Below, one piece after another: positions 32,570 through 43,600 of a stretch of 64,000 nucleotides of DNA. A program made the position numbers and the translations under genes. Numbering within the stretch: the first letter of the stretch is position 1; each line of letters starts with the position of its first letter. The notes beneath the pieces were generated by a model. It did not search any database. It was not told the origin of the DNA and worked only from the letters and a program-made list of their open reading frames with translations. The stretch is from Elymus sibiricus (taxonomy: Eukaryota > Streptophyta > Magnoliopsida > Poales > Poaceae), in contig CM077664.1 of NCBI GenBank assembly GCA_039707655.1, positions 121,804,485 to 121,868,484 on the forward strand, in the 5' to 3' direction.

Positions 32570-34097
32570 TGATAACCCACAAGTATAGGGGATCAGTTGT
32601 AGCCTTTCTCGATAAATAAGAGTGTCGAACCCAACGAGTAGCTAAAGGTAGAATCAATATTCCCTTCAAGTTCTATCGACCACCGATACAACTCTACGCA
32701 CACTTAACGTTTGCTTTACCTAGAACAAGTATGAAACTAGAAGTACTTTGTAGGTGTAATGCTAGAACTACTTTGCAAGAATAAAACTAAGAGTACTTTG
32801 CGAGATAAAACTATGAGTAATTTGCAAGATAATAAAAGTTAGTTGTTTAGTAGAAAGCTTTTGTAACACAAGAGAAGGATTTGTCCATAGGCAATCGATA
32901 ACTAGACCGGTAATCATTATTGCAATTTTATATGAGGGAGAGGCATGAGCTAACATACTTTCCGTACTTGGATCATATGCACTTATTGGAACTCTAGCAA
33001 GCATCCGCAACTACCAAAGATCATTAAGGTAAAACCCAACCATAGCATTAAGTAACAAGTCCTCTTTACTCCCATATGCAACAACCCTCTTACTCGGGTG
33101 TAAGCTTCTGTCACTCTAGCCGCCCACTATAAGAGAATTATGAACGTATTGCAAACCCTACAGCGGGAATCCCTCACGCTTGCGCGACACGGAGGGCACC
33201 ATAGGACAGCATCAAAATAAAACATACAACTCAAACCAATCACGATCATCAATCAACCCATAGGACAAAAGAAATCTACTCAAACATCATAGGATTGCCA
33301 TACATCATTGGATAATAATATTTAGCGTTAAGCACCATGTTTAATTAGAGATTACAGCGGGGAGAAGAGGTGTTACACCGCTGGATAAAGGGGGAGAGAG
33401 TTGGTGTTGACGGCGGCGAAGTTGTTGATGTAGATCGTCGTCACGATGGTTGCCCCGGCGGCGTTCCGGCGCCACCGGGAGAGAGAGGGAGAGAGCCCCC
33501 CTCCTTCTTCTTCTTCTTGCTTGGCCTCCCCCCTAGATGGGAGGAGAGTTCTTCCTCTGGTCCATGGCCGCCATGGCTCCCGGAGGGGAGGAGCCCCTCC
33601 GAGATTGGATCTCTCTCTGTTCTCTTCTGTTTCACGTTCCTGTTTTCTGGCCCTTCACCGTTTCTTATATTCCCGGAGATCCGTAACTCCGATTAGGCTG
33701 AAATTTTGAGGGGATTTTTATCCGGATATTAGCTTCCTTGCGGCCAAAGGATACCCCCAACCGACCTACAGGGGAGCCACAAGCCCCCTAGGCGCGCCCA
33801 GGGGGGCTCGCGCCCTACAGGCTTGCCGTCTCCTCGGGCATCCTATCGCGTTGATTCTTTTTCCCAAAAATCACATATATTCCAAAATAAATCTCCATAA
33901 ATTTTTATCGTGTTTGGACTTCGTTTGATATGGATTTTCTGCGAAACAAAAAACATGCAACAAACAGGAACTGGCACTGGACACTGGATCAATATGTTAG
34001 TCCAAGAAATCATATAAAATGTTGCCAAAAGTATGTGGAAATTGTAGGATATTGGCATGAAACAATCAAAAATTATAGATACGACGGAGACGTATCA
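32570..34097 (-). repeat. 5' LTR of the non-autonomous element
   Basis: A 1,528-bp LTR from TGATAACCCACAAG to GACGTATCA. It contains a weaker GC hairpin (33,780-33,825: CAAGCC with GGCTTG, and TAGGCGCG with CGCGCCCTA) and a minus-strand TATAAG at about 33,664-33,669. Confidence 0.88.
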
Positions 34098-34310
34098 TTC
34101 CTCCGCTGACATCGTAGATTTCGTGCTCCATGCCTTTTTGAAGGAAACAACAAGACTTTGATGCGTATTTTTATTAATTTTTAAAAAATAGTACAAAAGA
34201 GTATGTCTCAAAAGAAGAAAGGGAAATAGAAGAAAACTATACATGGGAGTAAACAACAACAGCAACCCAAACTTCAAAGCAAAAGGGGACCATTAAGGAC
34301 AGTATAACCG
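34098..34310. other. Unassigned AT-rich flank
   Basis: After the TSD TTCCT the sequence is AT-rich. A short stretch may continue the LINE interrupted at 28,359. I see no gene. Confidence 0.4.
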
Positions 34311-34379
34311 CACCTAATCCCTGCTCTCACAGCGATTTGCGTTTACGGCCGTTCGTTTTCGCGTTTGTGGCCATTTGAT

Positions 34380-34500
34380 CTCCTTGTACAACCACTCTCC
34401 CGAAACTGGCCCAGCTGTCCTATGGGCTGCTGCTCCAGAGGCCGAAACGGAGCTCTGTGGTAGATTGGGCCGTCGGCTAGCCCAGTCCAGCCCAGCTGCG
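34380..34500. promoter_or_regulatory. Cluster of GGCCCA/AGCCCA (site II-like) motifs
   Basis: GGCCCA, TGGGCT, TGGGCC, AGCCCA and AGCCCA occur within about 90 bp (34,408-34,495). Such clusters are known from promoters of plant housekeeping and ribosomal-protein genes. GC-rich sequence follows on the plus strand and then AT-rich sequence, as in a gene start. No long conserved coding exon is recognised, so this may be a captured or decayed promoter. Confidence 0.35.
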
Positions 34501-36214
34501 CTTCGGTCAAGGGGGCCCCGTGTTGCGGCTCGCCAAAAAAACAAAAACAGTCCCGATGCGAGGCGCACAGAGGAGCGACGCTCGATTGGATCGGGATCGA
34601 GGCAAGGCCATGCGCGCGCCGTTGATTGATCGGAGCCGCGGGATGCGACTCGCCCGAGGGGTTCCGGCGAGCTCCATGGAGGTGCGTGCGCAAAGAGGTC
34701 AGCCGGACGCAGGCTCCGGCCAGGTGCGTGCGCGTGGAGGTCGGACGGCTTCAAACTCCGTCGAGGTTAGTGCAAGGAGGTGGACAGCCGGCCGGCGGTG
34801 AGCTCCGTCCATGTTCGTGCGCGGCAAGGATACCAATCATCTTCGAGTTCCAGTGAGCTCCGTGTTCCCCCTTCTCGTTCTCATTGCTTTACTTTTTAAT
34901 TTTTCTGGACGTGAAATAGGGATCGATCTTGATCTGTGCTTATTCTGTATCCGATGGATTTTTCTTTTCTTTTCTTACTGTGTCGAGCCGCAAGAGAATC
35001 GAGCCTCTTGATTGGATTTGTGCTCTTGTACATCTTAGGAATTGTCTTGTGCTATTGCCGATTGTAAACATTCACGGGTAAGAGAGGGAAGATCAGAGAA
35101 AGAACCATAATCAGTATTTAAAGTTTTCAGGTGCAGGTAACGAACCAAACAGCATCTCCAGTAAGTTGCCTGTAGAAATCAAAAAAATCCTCTGGCCACC
35201 TAAATTTCTCAAGCATGTATCTCAGGGTAGCAACCAAAGAGCCCTGAAATCCTTGCTAAGCTGATGGTGCACGGCACCTATTTGATGAAATAACTAGCTG
35301 CAGAAAAAGACTCGCACAATTATTTTCTTATTTGAGAGTTCGTTTTCATTTCTCCCTATTCATGCCCAAGTTGTTGTCGTGTTGAAGCATGAGAATAGAA
35401 GAGTGGGGGCGATGGCCGAAGAAACTATGCAACTACGATTCCAAGTAAATATTCACTTGTGGAGGGTTCAGAAAGCGAGTCTTCTGGCTTATTTACTTCC
35501 ATACTTCTTCTAAAATCAAATGGAATAGATATTAGACTGCCAGCACATTTAATCACCGTTGTGTTGTAACTATATCTTTGTTTGATAGGAACTTATGTGA
35601 AGGCCTGTTCTCCTGAGATGGCGTGAGGATAAAGAAGGTGTAAAGGCTGACGGTGAAGCTGAAAGCGTAATGGTTAATGATCAGGCAGAAGGTGTGATGG
35701 TTGATAACAAAGGTGCGGATGAAGGTGAACATAAGCATGGATAGTCTATTGGTACTGTGCTGGGAGAAACTTGCATTAGCCTTATTTATAAAAAATGCAG
35801 ATGCAGAAATTCATCGTATAGATAGAAGCTTTTTTATACTGGTTGCATGGTGCCTTTTTTCTCGCATACGGAATAGAGGTGATAATTGTAATTGAAGACT
35901 GCAGCATCAGTTACTTCCTTGATGCTGCTAAGAAAAATGGCAACAAAGGCCATTAAGTAGATCAAGCAAGGCGAAACATCATCGTCCTTAAGTAGCTGCC
36001 TTCAATACTTCAAATAGTTACGTGTTTATTGTAGTGATATGCACTTATTTGTACTACATTGTGACCATGAATTCTCTTCTTCTGAGATATTGGTAGTTTC
36101 CTGATTTTAGTAGGATTGCTTCTCCACTAGGCTGTGCGCCATCTTTAATTTAGATTGTGGGGTGAATTGGCAAAGTATGTTTCTTAAGCTTTACATCAGT
36201 TCTTCCAAAATACG
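34501..36214. other. Low-copy-looking sequence with possible gene fragments
   Basis: A GC-rich block (34,501-34,870) is followed by AT-rich sequence. On the plus strand an open stretch at about 35,604-35,743 ends at TAG and reads as an acidic, repetitive peptide (GVKADGEAESVMV, then AEGVMVDNKG), suggestive of an exon. At 36,369-36,393 a long T-run followed by GCTGCAG looks like a splice acceptor. None of this adds up to a gene that I recognise. Helitron-captured gene pieces are one explanation. Confidence 0.3.
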
Positions 36215-36266
36215 ACTCCCTCTGTAAAGAAATATAAACGGTCTTATATTTCTTTACGGAGGGAGT
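36215..36266. mobile_element. Minimal Stowaway-like palindrome
   Basis: CTCCCTCTGTAAAGAAATATAA at 36,215 onward is mirrored by TTATATTTCTTTACGGAGGGAG ending at 36,266, with only a few bases between the arms. The sequence matches the typical Triticeae Stowaway end (CTCCCTCCGT). The internal part is deleted. The flanking direct repeats at 36,112 and 36,270 are described under findings. Confidence 0.65.
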
Positions 36267-37030
36267 ACATGGATTGCTTCTACACTAAGCTCTGCGTCAT
36301 CTTTAATCTACCATATTTTCTCTTCCCATTACCCTCTCCATCGGTTCAGTCCAACTCATCCAAATCTGTTTTTTTTTTTTTTTTTTTGCTGCAGGTTATG
36401 CTATATAGGTTTGGGCTGACTATTTTAAATGGCTGCCAATCAGGTTAGGTAACATGCAATAGGGAAAATGGAGGATTGTCTAAGTGAAGATGAGTTTCTT
36501 GTCCAGTGTATACTGTAGTCTGTAGTCTCTAGGAGAGAGGCAAGGAAGATACATCCCTTAAGCTATTATGCTCTTTCGAGTACTATAAAAGCAGTTCAAA
36601 ATCAGTTGAACCAAATCAAAATGCATTGGCCAAAACGATTGGGAAGGGATATTATATGCATGGTTCTTGAATCATGGTAAGCGGCAGATGTCCCTATACA
36701 TTGATGTTACTTTTAAATCAACCAGAGTGGCATAGCCAATAATATAGATTTTGTAAGCCTTCTTTAATTCCTTTTTTGTCAATCTATATTCCTGATCATG
36801 TCATTTATTAGACATTATAGTAGTTTTCCGTTCTAAATTATGTAAAACATGAATATAAGATCTTAAAAAACTAATCATTTTGTGTAAGTGGATCCCTTTA
36901 TGTTTTTATATATAAAACTAATAAAGAGATTTGCTTCCAATATGTGAGTAAGTTTATATAGATTTAAATTCTATGCGTTGTGCTTCGACATATTTACATA
37001 TATTCATGTCATTCTATTGTCAAAATGGAT

Positions 37031-37062
37031 GGGCGCAGCAACGCGCGCCAACGATGATCTAG
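37031..37062 (+). mobile_element. Helitron-like 3' terminus
   Basis: A GC-rich hairpin (GGGCGC and GCGCGCC around AGCAAC) is followed 11 bases later by CTAG and a T, the expected CTRR end before a target T. It resembles ends I remember from Triticeae Helitrons. I could not locate the 5' TC end; it may lie anywhere from 34,300 to 36,900. Confidence 0.45.
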
Positions 37063-37104
37063 TTATACAAGAGTATTGACCCAAACTTCAAAGTTGTTGT
37101 AACT

Positions 37105-37569
37105 CTATTTGTGAGCCCTGAAAATCAACCATCTAAGTTCATCCTTGAATTTCTTCCTGCAAGTGTAAAGACTGGGAGCAATTCCCATGAAGAAAAATTC
37201 ATTTCGAGTTGTCCAGATTGCCCAGCAAACAAGGATAATGATCTCAAGTGAGAAAGGCAAAGCCAAAAGGGTTTTTAGGTGATCAATCCCTGTCTGCATG
37301 CCTTGATGAGTAGAAGCCCAGGTTGGACATAGATATGACCAACAGATCTTTGCAAAGGGACAACGGAAGAAAAGGTGGTCTCTAGTCCCTAAATCCTGTC
37401 TGTGACATAACACACAAGAGTAGTCCTCAATGAAGAAGCTTTTGCGCTGCAAAATGGCTCTAGTGTTTAACCGATTATCGAGGAGAAGCCAAAAGAATAT
37501 CTTGTGCTTTAGATGACAGCAGGTCTTCCATAGCCAAAGAATTGCTGGTAGGATATTATATTTGCCCAT
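37105..37569 (-). pseudogene. LINE C-terminal zinc-binding (zf-RVT-like) domain
   Basis: The 154-codon frame contains the pattern of the plant LINE C-terminal domain: W-K-T-x-x-x-x-K-H-K-I-F-F-W-L-L, C-V-L-C-H, a D-H-L-F-F-x-C motif and C-W-A-I-W-T-T-R-N-E. This domain usually follows RT in plant LINEs and in RT-like pseudogenes. Confidence 0.8.
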
Positions 37570-38268
37570 GAATAGTTTGTAGACCTTAGCAACCTAAAAA
37601 TTAGGAGCACCAGTAGGGCAATACCAAGTATCATATCTGTAGAAAGTTGAATATCAATGATTAGGGATTGCAATTCATTGTACCGGAGAAAAACCTCCTC
37701 TGAGAGGCAAGTGGAAATGATCTAATAGTTCCTCCAGGTTCCAAAGCTTATATATGGAAATAGTGCTATCTTTGGTAAATGAGTGCAACTGTGGCCAGAT
37801 CTGCATTTGAGGCAATCCATACCAAGTGTCATGCCAGAATTGGATAGAGTTTCCCTTTTCTAGGGAGCAACCAGCATTTTCTTTGTATAGAAGTAGTAGC
37901 TTGAGACAATCCCTCCACCAAAAAGAACAGAGTGATAGTTGATCAGTTGATTGTCTATTGGAGTAGTAAGCTTCCCAAACCAGATTTACCCATGGTATAT
38001 CATGGTGATTAAAGAACTTATGAAGCATCTTGAGCAGCAAGCTATTGTTCTAAAGCTGTAAAGTGATAATACCCAGCCCACCCTGCTCTTTGGTCTGTAT
38101 ATTATATCCCATGTAGCTAGAGGTGGATTTCTCTTTTCCAAGTCCTTTCCTCTCCAAAAGCAGTGTCTTCTGTATTTGTCCATTTGAGTAATGATACCTT
38201 TATACAATAGGAGACAACTCATATGAAAAGTGGGCAAGGAGGACAAGACAACATTAACTAATCTGCCA

Positions 38269-39422
38269 TCATAGCTTAGGTATTCTAAACAGACACTTGG
38301 TCTGTTTTTGGATTATCTCAACAATATATATGAAATGCTCCAATCTAGGTTTTGTGGTGCTAAGTGGTACCCCTATGTAAGTAAAGGGAAAAGTTCCAAC
38401 TGAGCAGCCAAGAATTGAACATAAAGCCTGGACATCCTCCTCATTTACATTTATTGGGATCAGATTTGATTTTTGATAATTAACCTTCAGCCCATATGCT
38501 AGAGCAAACTGATCAATGAGGATTTTGAGTTGTGATAGTTGTTCTGAGTAAGCTAGCAAGATTATCAAGGTGCCATCAGCATATTGTACCAAAGGGAAAT
38601 TAGGGCAAGAGTTGAACCTGGGGTGGATGAATGCAATCCCTATTCATAGCACTGTTCAAGATTGTCAGAAGGAAACCAGTAGCTAGAACAAAGAGTAGTG
38701 GAGAGAGGGGGTCGCCTTGTCTAACTCCTTTTCTGGACTTCAAATTCTTACCAGGGACAATATTTAGGAGCACCGCAGAAGTAGCTGGAGAATGAATTTG
38801 AGAAATCCAGGAACACCACTTATCCCCAAAACTCCTCCTTCTTAGAATTGCCAAAATCATGCCATGCTTAGTTTTATCGAAGGTCTTTTCAAAGTCCAAC
38901 TTCAGACCAACAATGGACTTTTTTACTTTTGTGGCATTGGAATAAATATTCATAGGCCCAAGCAATGCAACCATGGATTGTTCTAGACTTAATAAAACCA
39001 TATTGATTAACATGTATTAAGTCCAGGATGATAGCTTGCAATCAGTTAGATAGTAACTTAGTAAGCAGCTTGATAGTGCAACTGAGAAGTGAAATTGGCC
39101 TATAATCATTAATAGTGGAAGCACCAACCTTTTTGGGGATCAGGGCAATGAAGGAATTATGTATGCTCTCCAAGTTCAGCTCCCCTTTAAAGAATTGGTC
39201 ACACAAATCATAAAAGTCTTTCTTTATGATGGGCCGGCATTTTTCAATCAAATCAGTGTTAAATCCATCAGGTCGTGGAGATTTGTTTGAAGGCAGCTCT
39301 TTAATGATTGCATCTATCTCTTCTTTAGTAAAAGGTTCCTCTATGAAATGCAAGCCTTGATGTACATTCAATAGATTCAGAAGATCATCTGGAATATGAA
39401 AGCCATCAATTTGACCAAGCAT
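38269..39422 (-). pseudogene. LINE reverse transcriptase
   Basis: Three frames in order: 39,422-39,042 (ELPSNKSPRPDGFN, FIALIPKK, DYRPISLLS), 39,013-38,600 (LKLDFEKTFDK, RKGVRQGDPLSPLLF) and 38,592-38,269. The last has QYADGTLI in place of the YADD active site, so a catalytic aspartate has become glycine. The frameshifts between them show the copy is dead. Confidence 0.85.
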
Positions 39423-39866
39423 GTCCTTAAAAGCACTTTCTCTTCATGAGTAGAAACAATGGTTCCATCAGATGTTTGCATGGTAGCTTAGAATTATTCC
39501 TATGTTGAATGGTTGCCATAGAGTGGAAGAATTTTGAGTTTTCACTGCCCAAAGTCACCCATTTGATCCTCCCCCTATACTGCCAATATATTTTGTTGCT
39601 GCAACAATTTGGTAAGGGTGATCTTTGATGTGCTTCCTGAGATCAAATTCAGAGCTTGTAAGAGATCTGGAATTTTCAATTGCATCAAACATGGCAATAA
39701 GAGCATTGGCGTCAGAAATGTCCTCTTTCAGATTAGACAAGGTTTTGGCCCAAGTTTTAAGGCTTTTCCTCAGCACTTTCATTTTTGCATTTATCCTCCT
39801 AGCAGCATCTGCAAAGTGAATGCTTTATGTCCAAACAGATTCCACCAAAGGCATAAATTGATCATG

Positions 39867-40571
39867 CTACATCCACCAATTCTCAAATCTGAAAATATTA
39901 CTCCTAGGCATGGATGTTTGGATCTGAATGACACAACGCACATGATCAGAAGTAGTCATGGCAATTGGATATGCTAGGGTATTTGAATAGGAGAGTGTCC
40001 AGGAGGGAGATGTAAAAAACCAGTCCAATCTTTCTAGCAATGGGTTGGATTGCATGTTGCTCCAGGTGAAATTCCTACCCTTCAAGGGTATGTCCACTAA
40101 GCCAAGCTCACTAATAATTGAACTAAATTGTAGCATATCATTTATATTTCCACCTGGTTTGTTTCTGTCCTAGAAGCTTCTGATCAAGTTAAAATCCCCA
40201 ACAATTAGCCAGTCAGCAGCCTCTGGAATAGATACACCATTTAACCAAGACAGAAACTCAGGTTTTTTGTCATCTTGACAAGGTGCATAAATGTTAGTAA
40301 GGGTCCAACAGTTACCACATTTTTTGACTGACTGAAGAACCACCGACACAGCATATTCATTTTGAAAAACATTGTGTCCTTTAAAGTGTGCAGAACACCA
40401 AACTGTGAGTATACCACCAGACCTTCCAATGGATGGCAAAAAAGCAAAGGAATCAAACCTTGCGGGACAGAATTTTCTGATAAAAGGGAGGTCAATATCC
40501 TCTCTTTTTTGTTTCTTGGAAGCAAAATACAGTATAGCCACTTTCATTGATCTTATTATGAATGCAACCAT
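39867..40571 (-). pseudogene. LINE endonuclease (exonuclease-endonuclease-phosphatase fold)
   Basis: The frame shows SGGILTVW, the LTNIYAPC segment, WLIVGDFNLIRS with the catalytic GDFN, then in the same frame after a TAG at about 40,170 GLVDIPLKGRNFTWSN and a TSDHV motif. It is the N-terminal nuclease of the LINE ORF2. Confidence 0.82.
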
Positions 40572-40792
40572 TTGTCAGGGGAGTTTAAGCCTCTGATATT
40601 CCAGTTCAGTACTTTCCAAGCTTGAGTGGCCATAGGAAAAACACAAAATGTGAACAAAGGCAGTAAAGAGCCATAAACTCCTGCTGATATAGCAAACAAT
40701 TAGCCTGGACAAGACCAGTCCACAACAACTTGCCTGGATGGGACCAGGCCTAATGAGAGACATAATTAACTGAAAGCCACAGGAATAGCCAT

Positions 40793-40816
40793 AGTACTCC
40801 CTCTGTAAAGAAATAT
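40793..40816. mobile_element. Stowaway-like terminal fragment
   Basis: TACTCCCTCTGTAAAGAAATATAA matches one arm of the palindrome at 36,215. No second arm is visible within several hundred bases. Confidence 0.5.
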
Positions 40817-41300
40817 AATCTGGACATGGTTCAACAAACATGCCTCACTGCTGATGGAAGCCGAGGCAACCCCAGCTTCACCAAGCAGTTCCCTATAAAA
40901 CCCTGTCTGGCATAATGTCTTTGAACAGATAACTTCTCTGCTCTCCTGTCTGTAACAGCATAATCTCTCTGAATTAACAGTAATTTCGTATTATCATACC
41001 ACCGATAAGAATCAGGAACGCACATACTACCAACTATACGGCTATGCTCTGCTTCACTGAAAGAGCCATCCTGCACAAACTATAGTACTACTATTGCTAC
41101 TGCCACCACACTTCGATCCGAGTAGCTGACAGGCCAAGCAAAAGAATGATGGCTAACACTGTGACGAACTGACAATTAGCAACAGTCACATATGGAGGAG
41201 TACAACTGGCGGTTCATTGCTAGGCTTGCACATGAACGGTGATCTACAGAGGGGGGCAGTTATCAGGATTGTCTTTGTTGACATCAAAGTGGTGCAGGCT

Positions 41301-42592
41301 TCAGATGCCGCCGCTCAGGATGTTGAGCGCTGCGAGGGCCACCTTCTGGAACCTTTCCTTCTCCTCCTCGAGCACCCTGTACTTGTCAGCCACGCCCTCC
41401 TTGGCCTGCTCGATCTCCACCTCGATCTCGTCACTGCACTGCTCGATCTCGCCCGTCATCTTCAGCATGCTCTGGAGGCTGTCCTGGACCTGCTGCGACA
41501 CGTCTGTGGGGAAGAATGCATGGGACGTGTTAGAAATTCATAGCATCAGTAACATCCCTGACACGTGCTACATGTCAAGAATTTTAGTGTTGGGTTGCAA
41601 ACAATGAGCGAGCAGATATGATATCCATCACTGGATCATGCATGTAATGTGCGTGTGTGTTCTGGAATCTACCAACCGAACAAGTTAGATATGCACATCG
41701 CACATCAAGTAGAGTTGATCTGTACAGAAGGTTCACTCCCCTTTTCTGGAAATATGATGCTGCTAACTGAAATCTACAAGATAAATACAGTAGTAAAAGT
41801 GCCAAAATTGGAATGAGGAAACGAGAAAACTAGAGAAGGAAAAATGAATTGGGACCAAATCGCAATTCTCAGCATGCTGTTAGAAATTCCAGTATTTGTT
41901 TGCAAACAATAGGCGAGCAGATGTACGCTCATCTATGCCTCTCTGAATCATGTGTATGATGCGTATGTGTTCTGGAATCTAGTAAACGACCTACACATAT
42001 GAAGTAGAGGCGATTCATACGGGCAATGTCTCACTCCAATTTCGCGAATCTGAAACTGCTGATCCGAATTGCCTTAATAAATAAGAGAAATGACTCGAAT
42101 GAAATAAACAAACCAAACTGGTCTGGATATATCGAATCGGAATGAGGAAACAAAATAATAACAACAATGGATTAGCACCAAATTTCAATTCTAAACAGGC
42201 GGTGCCGATGGCTCCCATCGATTCAAACGATGCGAGGCACAGGGTTTGATCCCCTTTCCCCAAATCAAACTACTCCCCGTAATCTAAAAGAGCTGGATGT
42301 CCTGCGCTCCCAATGTAGTGTCGACTCGCCTCGATTCGATCGCAGACTGGTATGGAAAACCTAGGGAACTACACGCCCTGAGCACGAACTCGCGCGACTG
42401 CCACGACCAAACCTGGAGAGCGAGGCGTGCGACCAAGCGCCACAACAAAGACGGGAGGGCTAGGGTTTTAGGGGCGCGTACCGTAGAGGACCGCGGAGAG
42501 CTTGGACTCGCCGCCTTCCTCCGTTGCCGCGTCGGCGAATTCCTCCGCCCTGCCCGACCGCGCCGTCGCGCGTGATCCCGACGGCGAGTGAC

Positions 42593-42596
<4 letters not shown>
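41301..42596 (-). CDS. Two-exon host gene, small coiled-coil protein (105 aa)
   Basis: Exon 1 is 42,482-42,596 (ATG at 42,596) and exon 2 is 41,301-41,503 (TGA at 41,301-41,303). The intron of 978 bp has GT-AG ends (CTACG|GTACGC and CCCCACAG|AC) and joins in phase 1. The protein begins MGHSPSGSRATARSGRAEEF, with a Ser/Ala/Arg-rich disordered start. From residue about 39 on it is a continuous heptad-like helix rich in E, Q, K and L (SLQSMLKMTGEIEQ, YRVLEEEKERFQKVA) ending LSGGI. It has no transposon feature and its coding bias is GC-rich, as expected for a grass gene. I recognise it only as a small plant coiled-coil protein; the function is unknown to me. A CT microsatellite lies in the 5' UTR. 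Confidence 0.8.
41504..42481 (-). other. Intron of the host gene, with an internal duplication
   Basis: The intron contains two diverged copies of a segment of about 200 bp, near 41,528-41,790 and 41,878-42,080. Both carry TTAGAAATTC, GCAAACAAT, GCGAGCAGAT and TGTGTTCTGGAATCTA in the same order. No mobile element ends are evident. Confidence 0.7.
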
Positions 42597-42639
<43 letters not shown>

Positions 42640-42642
42640 TAT
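42597..42642. repeat. CT and TATC microsatellite
   Basis: An uninterrupted (CT)n tract is followed by a few ATCT units, directly upstream of the host gene's start codon on the minus strand (GA-rich 5' leader). Its length is likely variable between accessions. Confidence 0.9.
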
Positions 42643-42883
42643 CCCGGCCGTTGGTACTTTTACATAGACAGAAATCCCACGCAAGTAATTGTGGGCCTCT
42701 ATCAATACGTCGTGGCCAACTGGCGATGCCGGCCTTCTCGAGAGCTCCTCCTGAACGTTTTGAGGCTGAATCCTATTTAAAGCATCGTAATGACTATGCT
42801 CTTTTTTTTTTTTTTTTTTTTTGCGGGTGCCTCATGTCATCTATATACTCAAGCTTATAGACGGCAAGTTTCGAGAACGGACG

Positions 42884-43279
42884 TTTGGTGACCGAGCTGG
42901 AGCTCGGTTTTTTTGAAAAATTCGAAATTCAAACTTTTCAGTTTCAAAAAAATCTGAAAAAATTTGTGCAAGTAAACAACGATGTTATGTGTATGTGTGT
43001 AAAATTTTAGGATGAAATACGTTGAAATGCGACCTGTACAAAAAAGAAAAATTCATGCCCTGGGAGGATGAATAGTATCATGTGTTATAAAGCCACATAT
43101 TTGTCTTTTTTGCACAGCCCTCATTTCAATGTATTTTGAACTGAAAATTTACACACATGTGTGTTATGCCTTCATGTATATCTGTATTTTTTTCCAGAGT
43201 TTTTTGAAATGTAAAAATATGAATTTTGATGAAATTTGAATTTTGAACTTGGAGGCCTCATTGGAGCTCAGTCACCAAA
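42884..43279. mobile_element. Small inverted-repeat element (MITE-like)
   Basis: TTTGGTGACCGAGCT at 42,884 is inverted as AGCTCAGTCACCAAA ending at 43,279, one mismatch in 15. The interior is AT-rich and partly self-complementary (AAATTCAAACTTTTC against TTTGAATTTTGAA). A palindrome ACCGAGCT-GG-AGCTCGGT adjoins the left end. I could not define a target duplication, so the superfamily is open. Confidence 0.55.
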
Positions 43280-43600
43280 GGCAATTTCCGGCAAGTTTCA
43301 AAAAATAAAAAGTTTATAGCCGAAGTATACTAGTTAGATGTAATATATACTACTTTGTTCATATATAGCCCACCTCACTCTCTCACATAGTATCTAGGAG
43401 CACGTGTTGCAGCTCGCTTATTTTCTCTCTCCTCTTCACTTTCTCCAACTCAGCAAAAGTATAATATTTTAAGTCTTACAGTCCACCTACGTCATCTTAG
43501 TGTACTTGCTCTTAGCGTTTACAACGTTGGTTTCTATTGTTTTCGCTAGTTGGCGCATCCCATGCCGTGAGAGCTATATCTTCTTATAGCGAGATATATG
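43280..43600. other. Intergenic, nothing recognised
   Basis: AT-rich sequence between the MITE-like element and the T-rich tract. No ORF, repeat or regulatory signal that I can support. Confidence 0.5.

Larger units (their letters stand above)
28360..34097 (-). mobile_element. Non-autonomous Athila-type element without pol
   Basis: It is bounded by TGATAACCCACAAG at 28,360 and by CGTATCA at 34,097, with the 5-bp duplication TTCCT on both sides (28,355-28,359 and 34,098-34,102). The 5' LTR (32,570-34,097) is complete. The 3' LTR is cut short at about 28,825, so about 1 kb of it, the polypurine tract and an unknown length of internal sequence are missing. The internal region holds only a broken ORF (31,090-32,419) and no RT or integrase. 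The primer site is intact, so mobilisation in trans by an Athila element is plausible. Confidence 0.88.
37080..40620 (-). mobile_element. Decayed LINE (L1-type), minus strand
   Basis: Colinear minus-strand pieces give endonuclease (40,571-39,867), linker (39,782-39,555), RT (39,422-38,269), the post-RT region (38,246-37,675) and a C-terminal zinc-binding RT domain (37,569-37,105). Multiple frameshifts and stops break it. The 5' ORF1 was not recognised and no clear poly-A tail was found at the left end. Confidence 0.85.

Noticed and set aside
34314..34801. Overlapping Arg-rich ORFs on both strands near 34.5 kb
   Set aside because: GC-rich composition, no domain and no consistent splice structure; kept only as a possible captured promoter region.
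42588..42860. ORF beginning with Leu-Ser repeats
   Set aside because: It translates the CT microsatellite upstream of the host gene.
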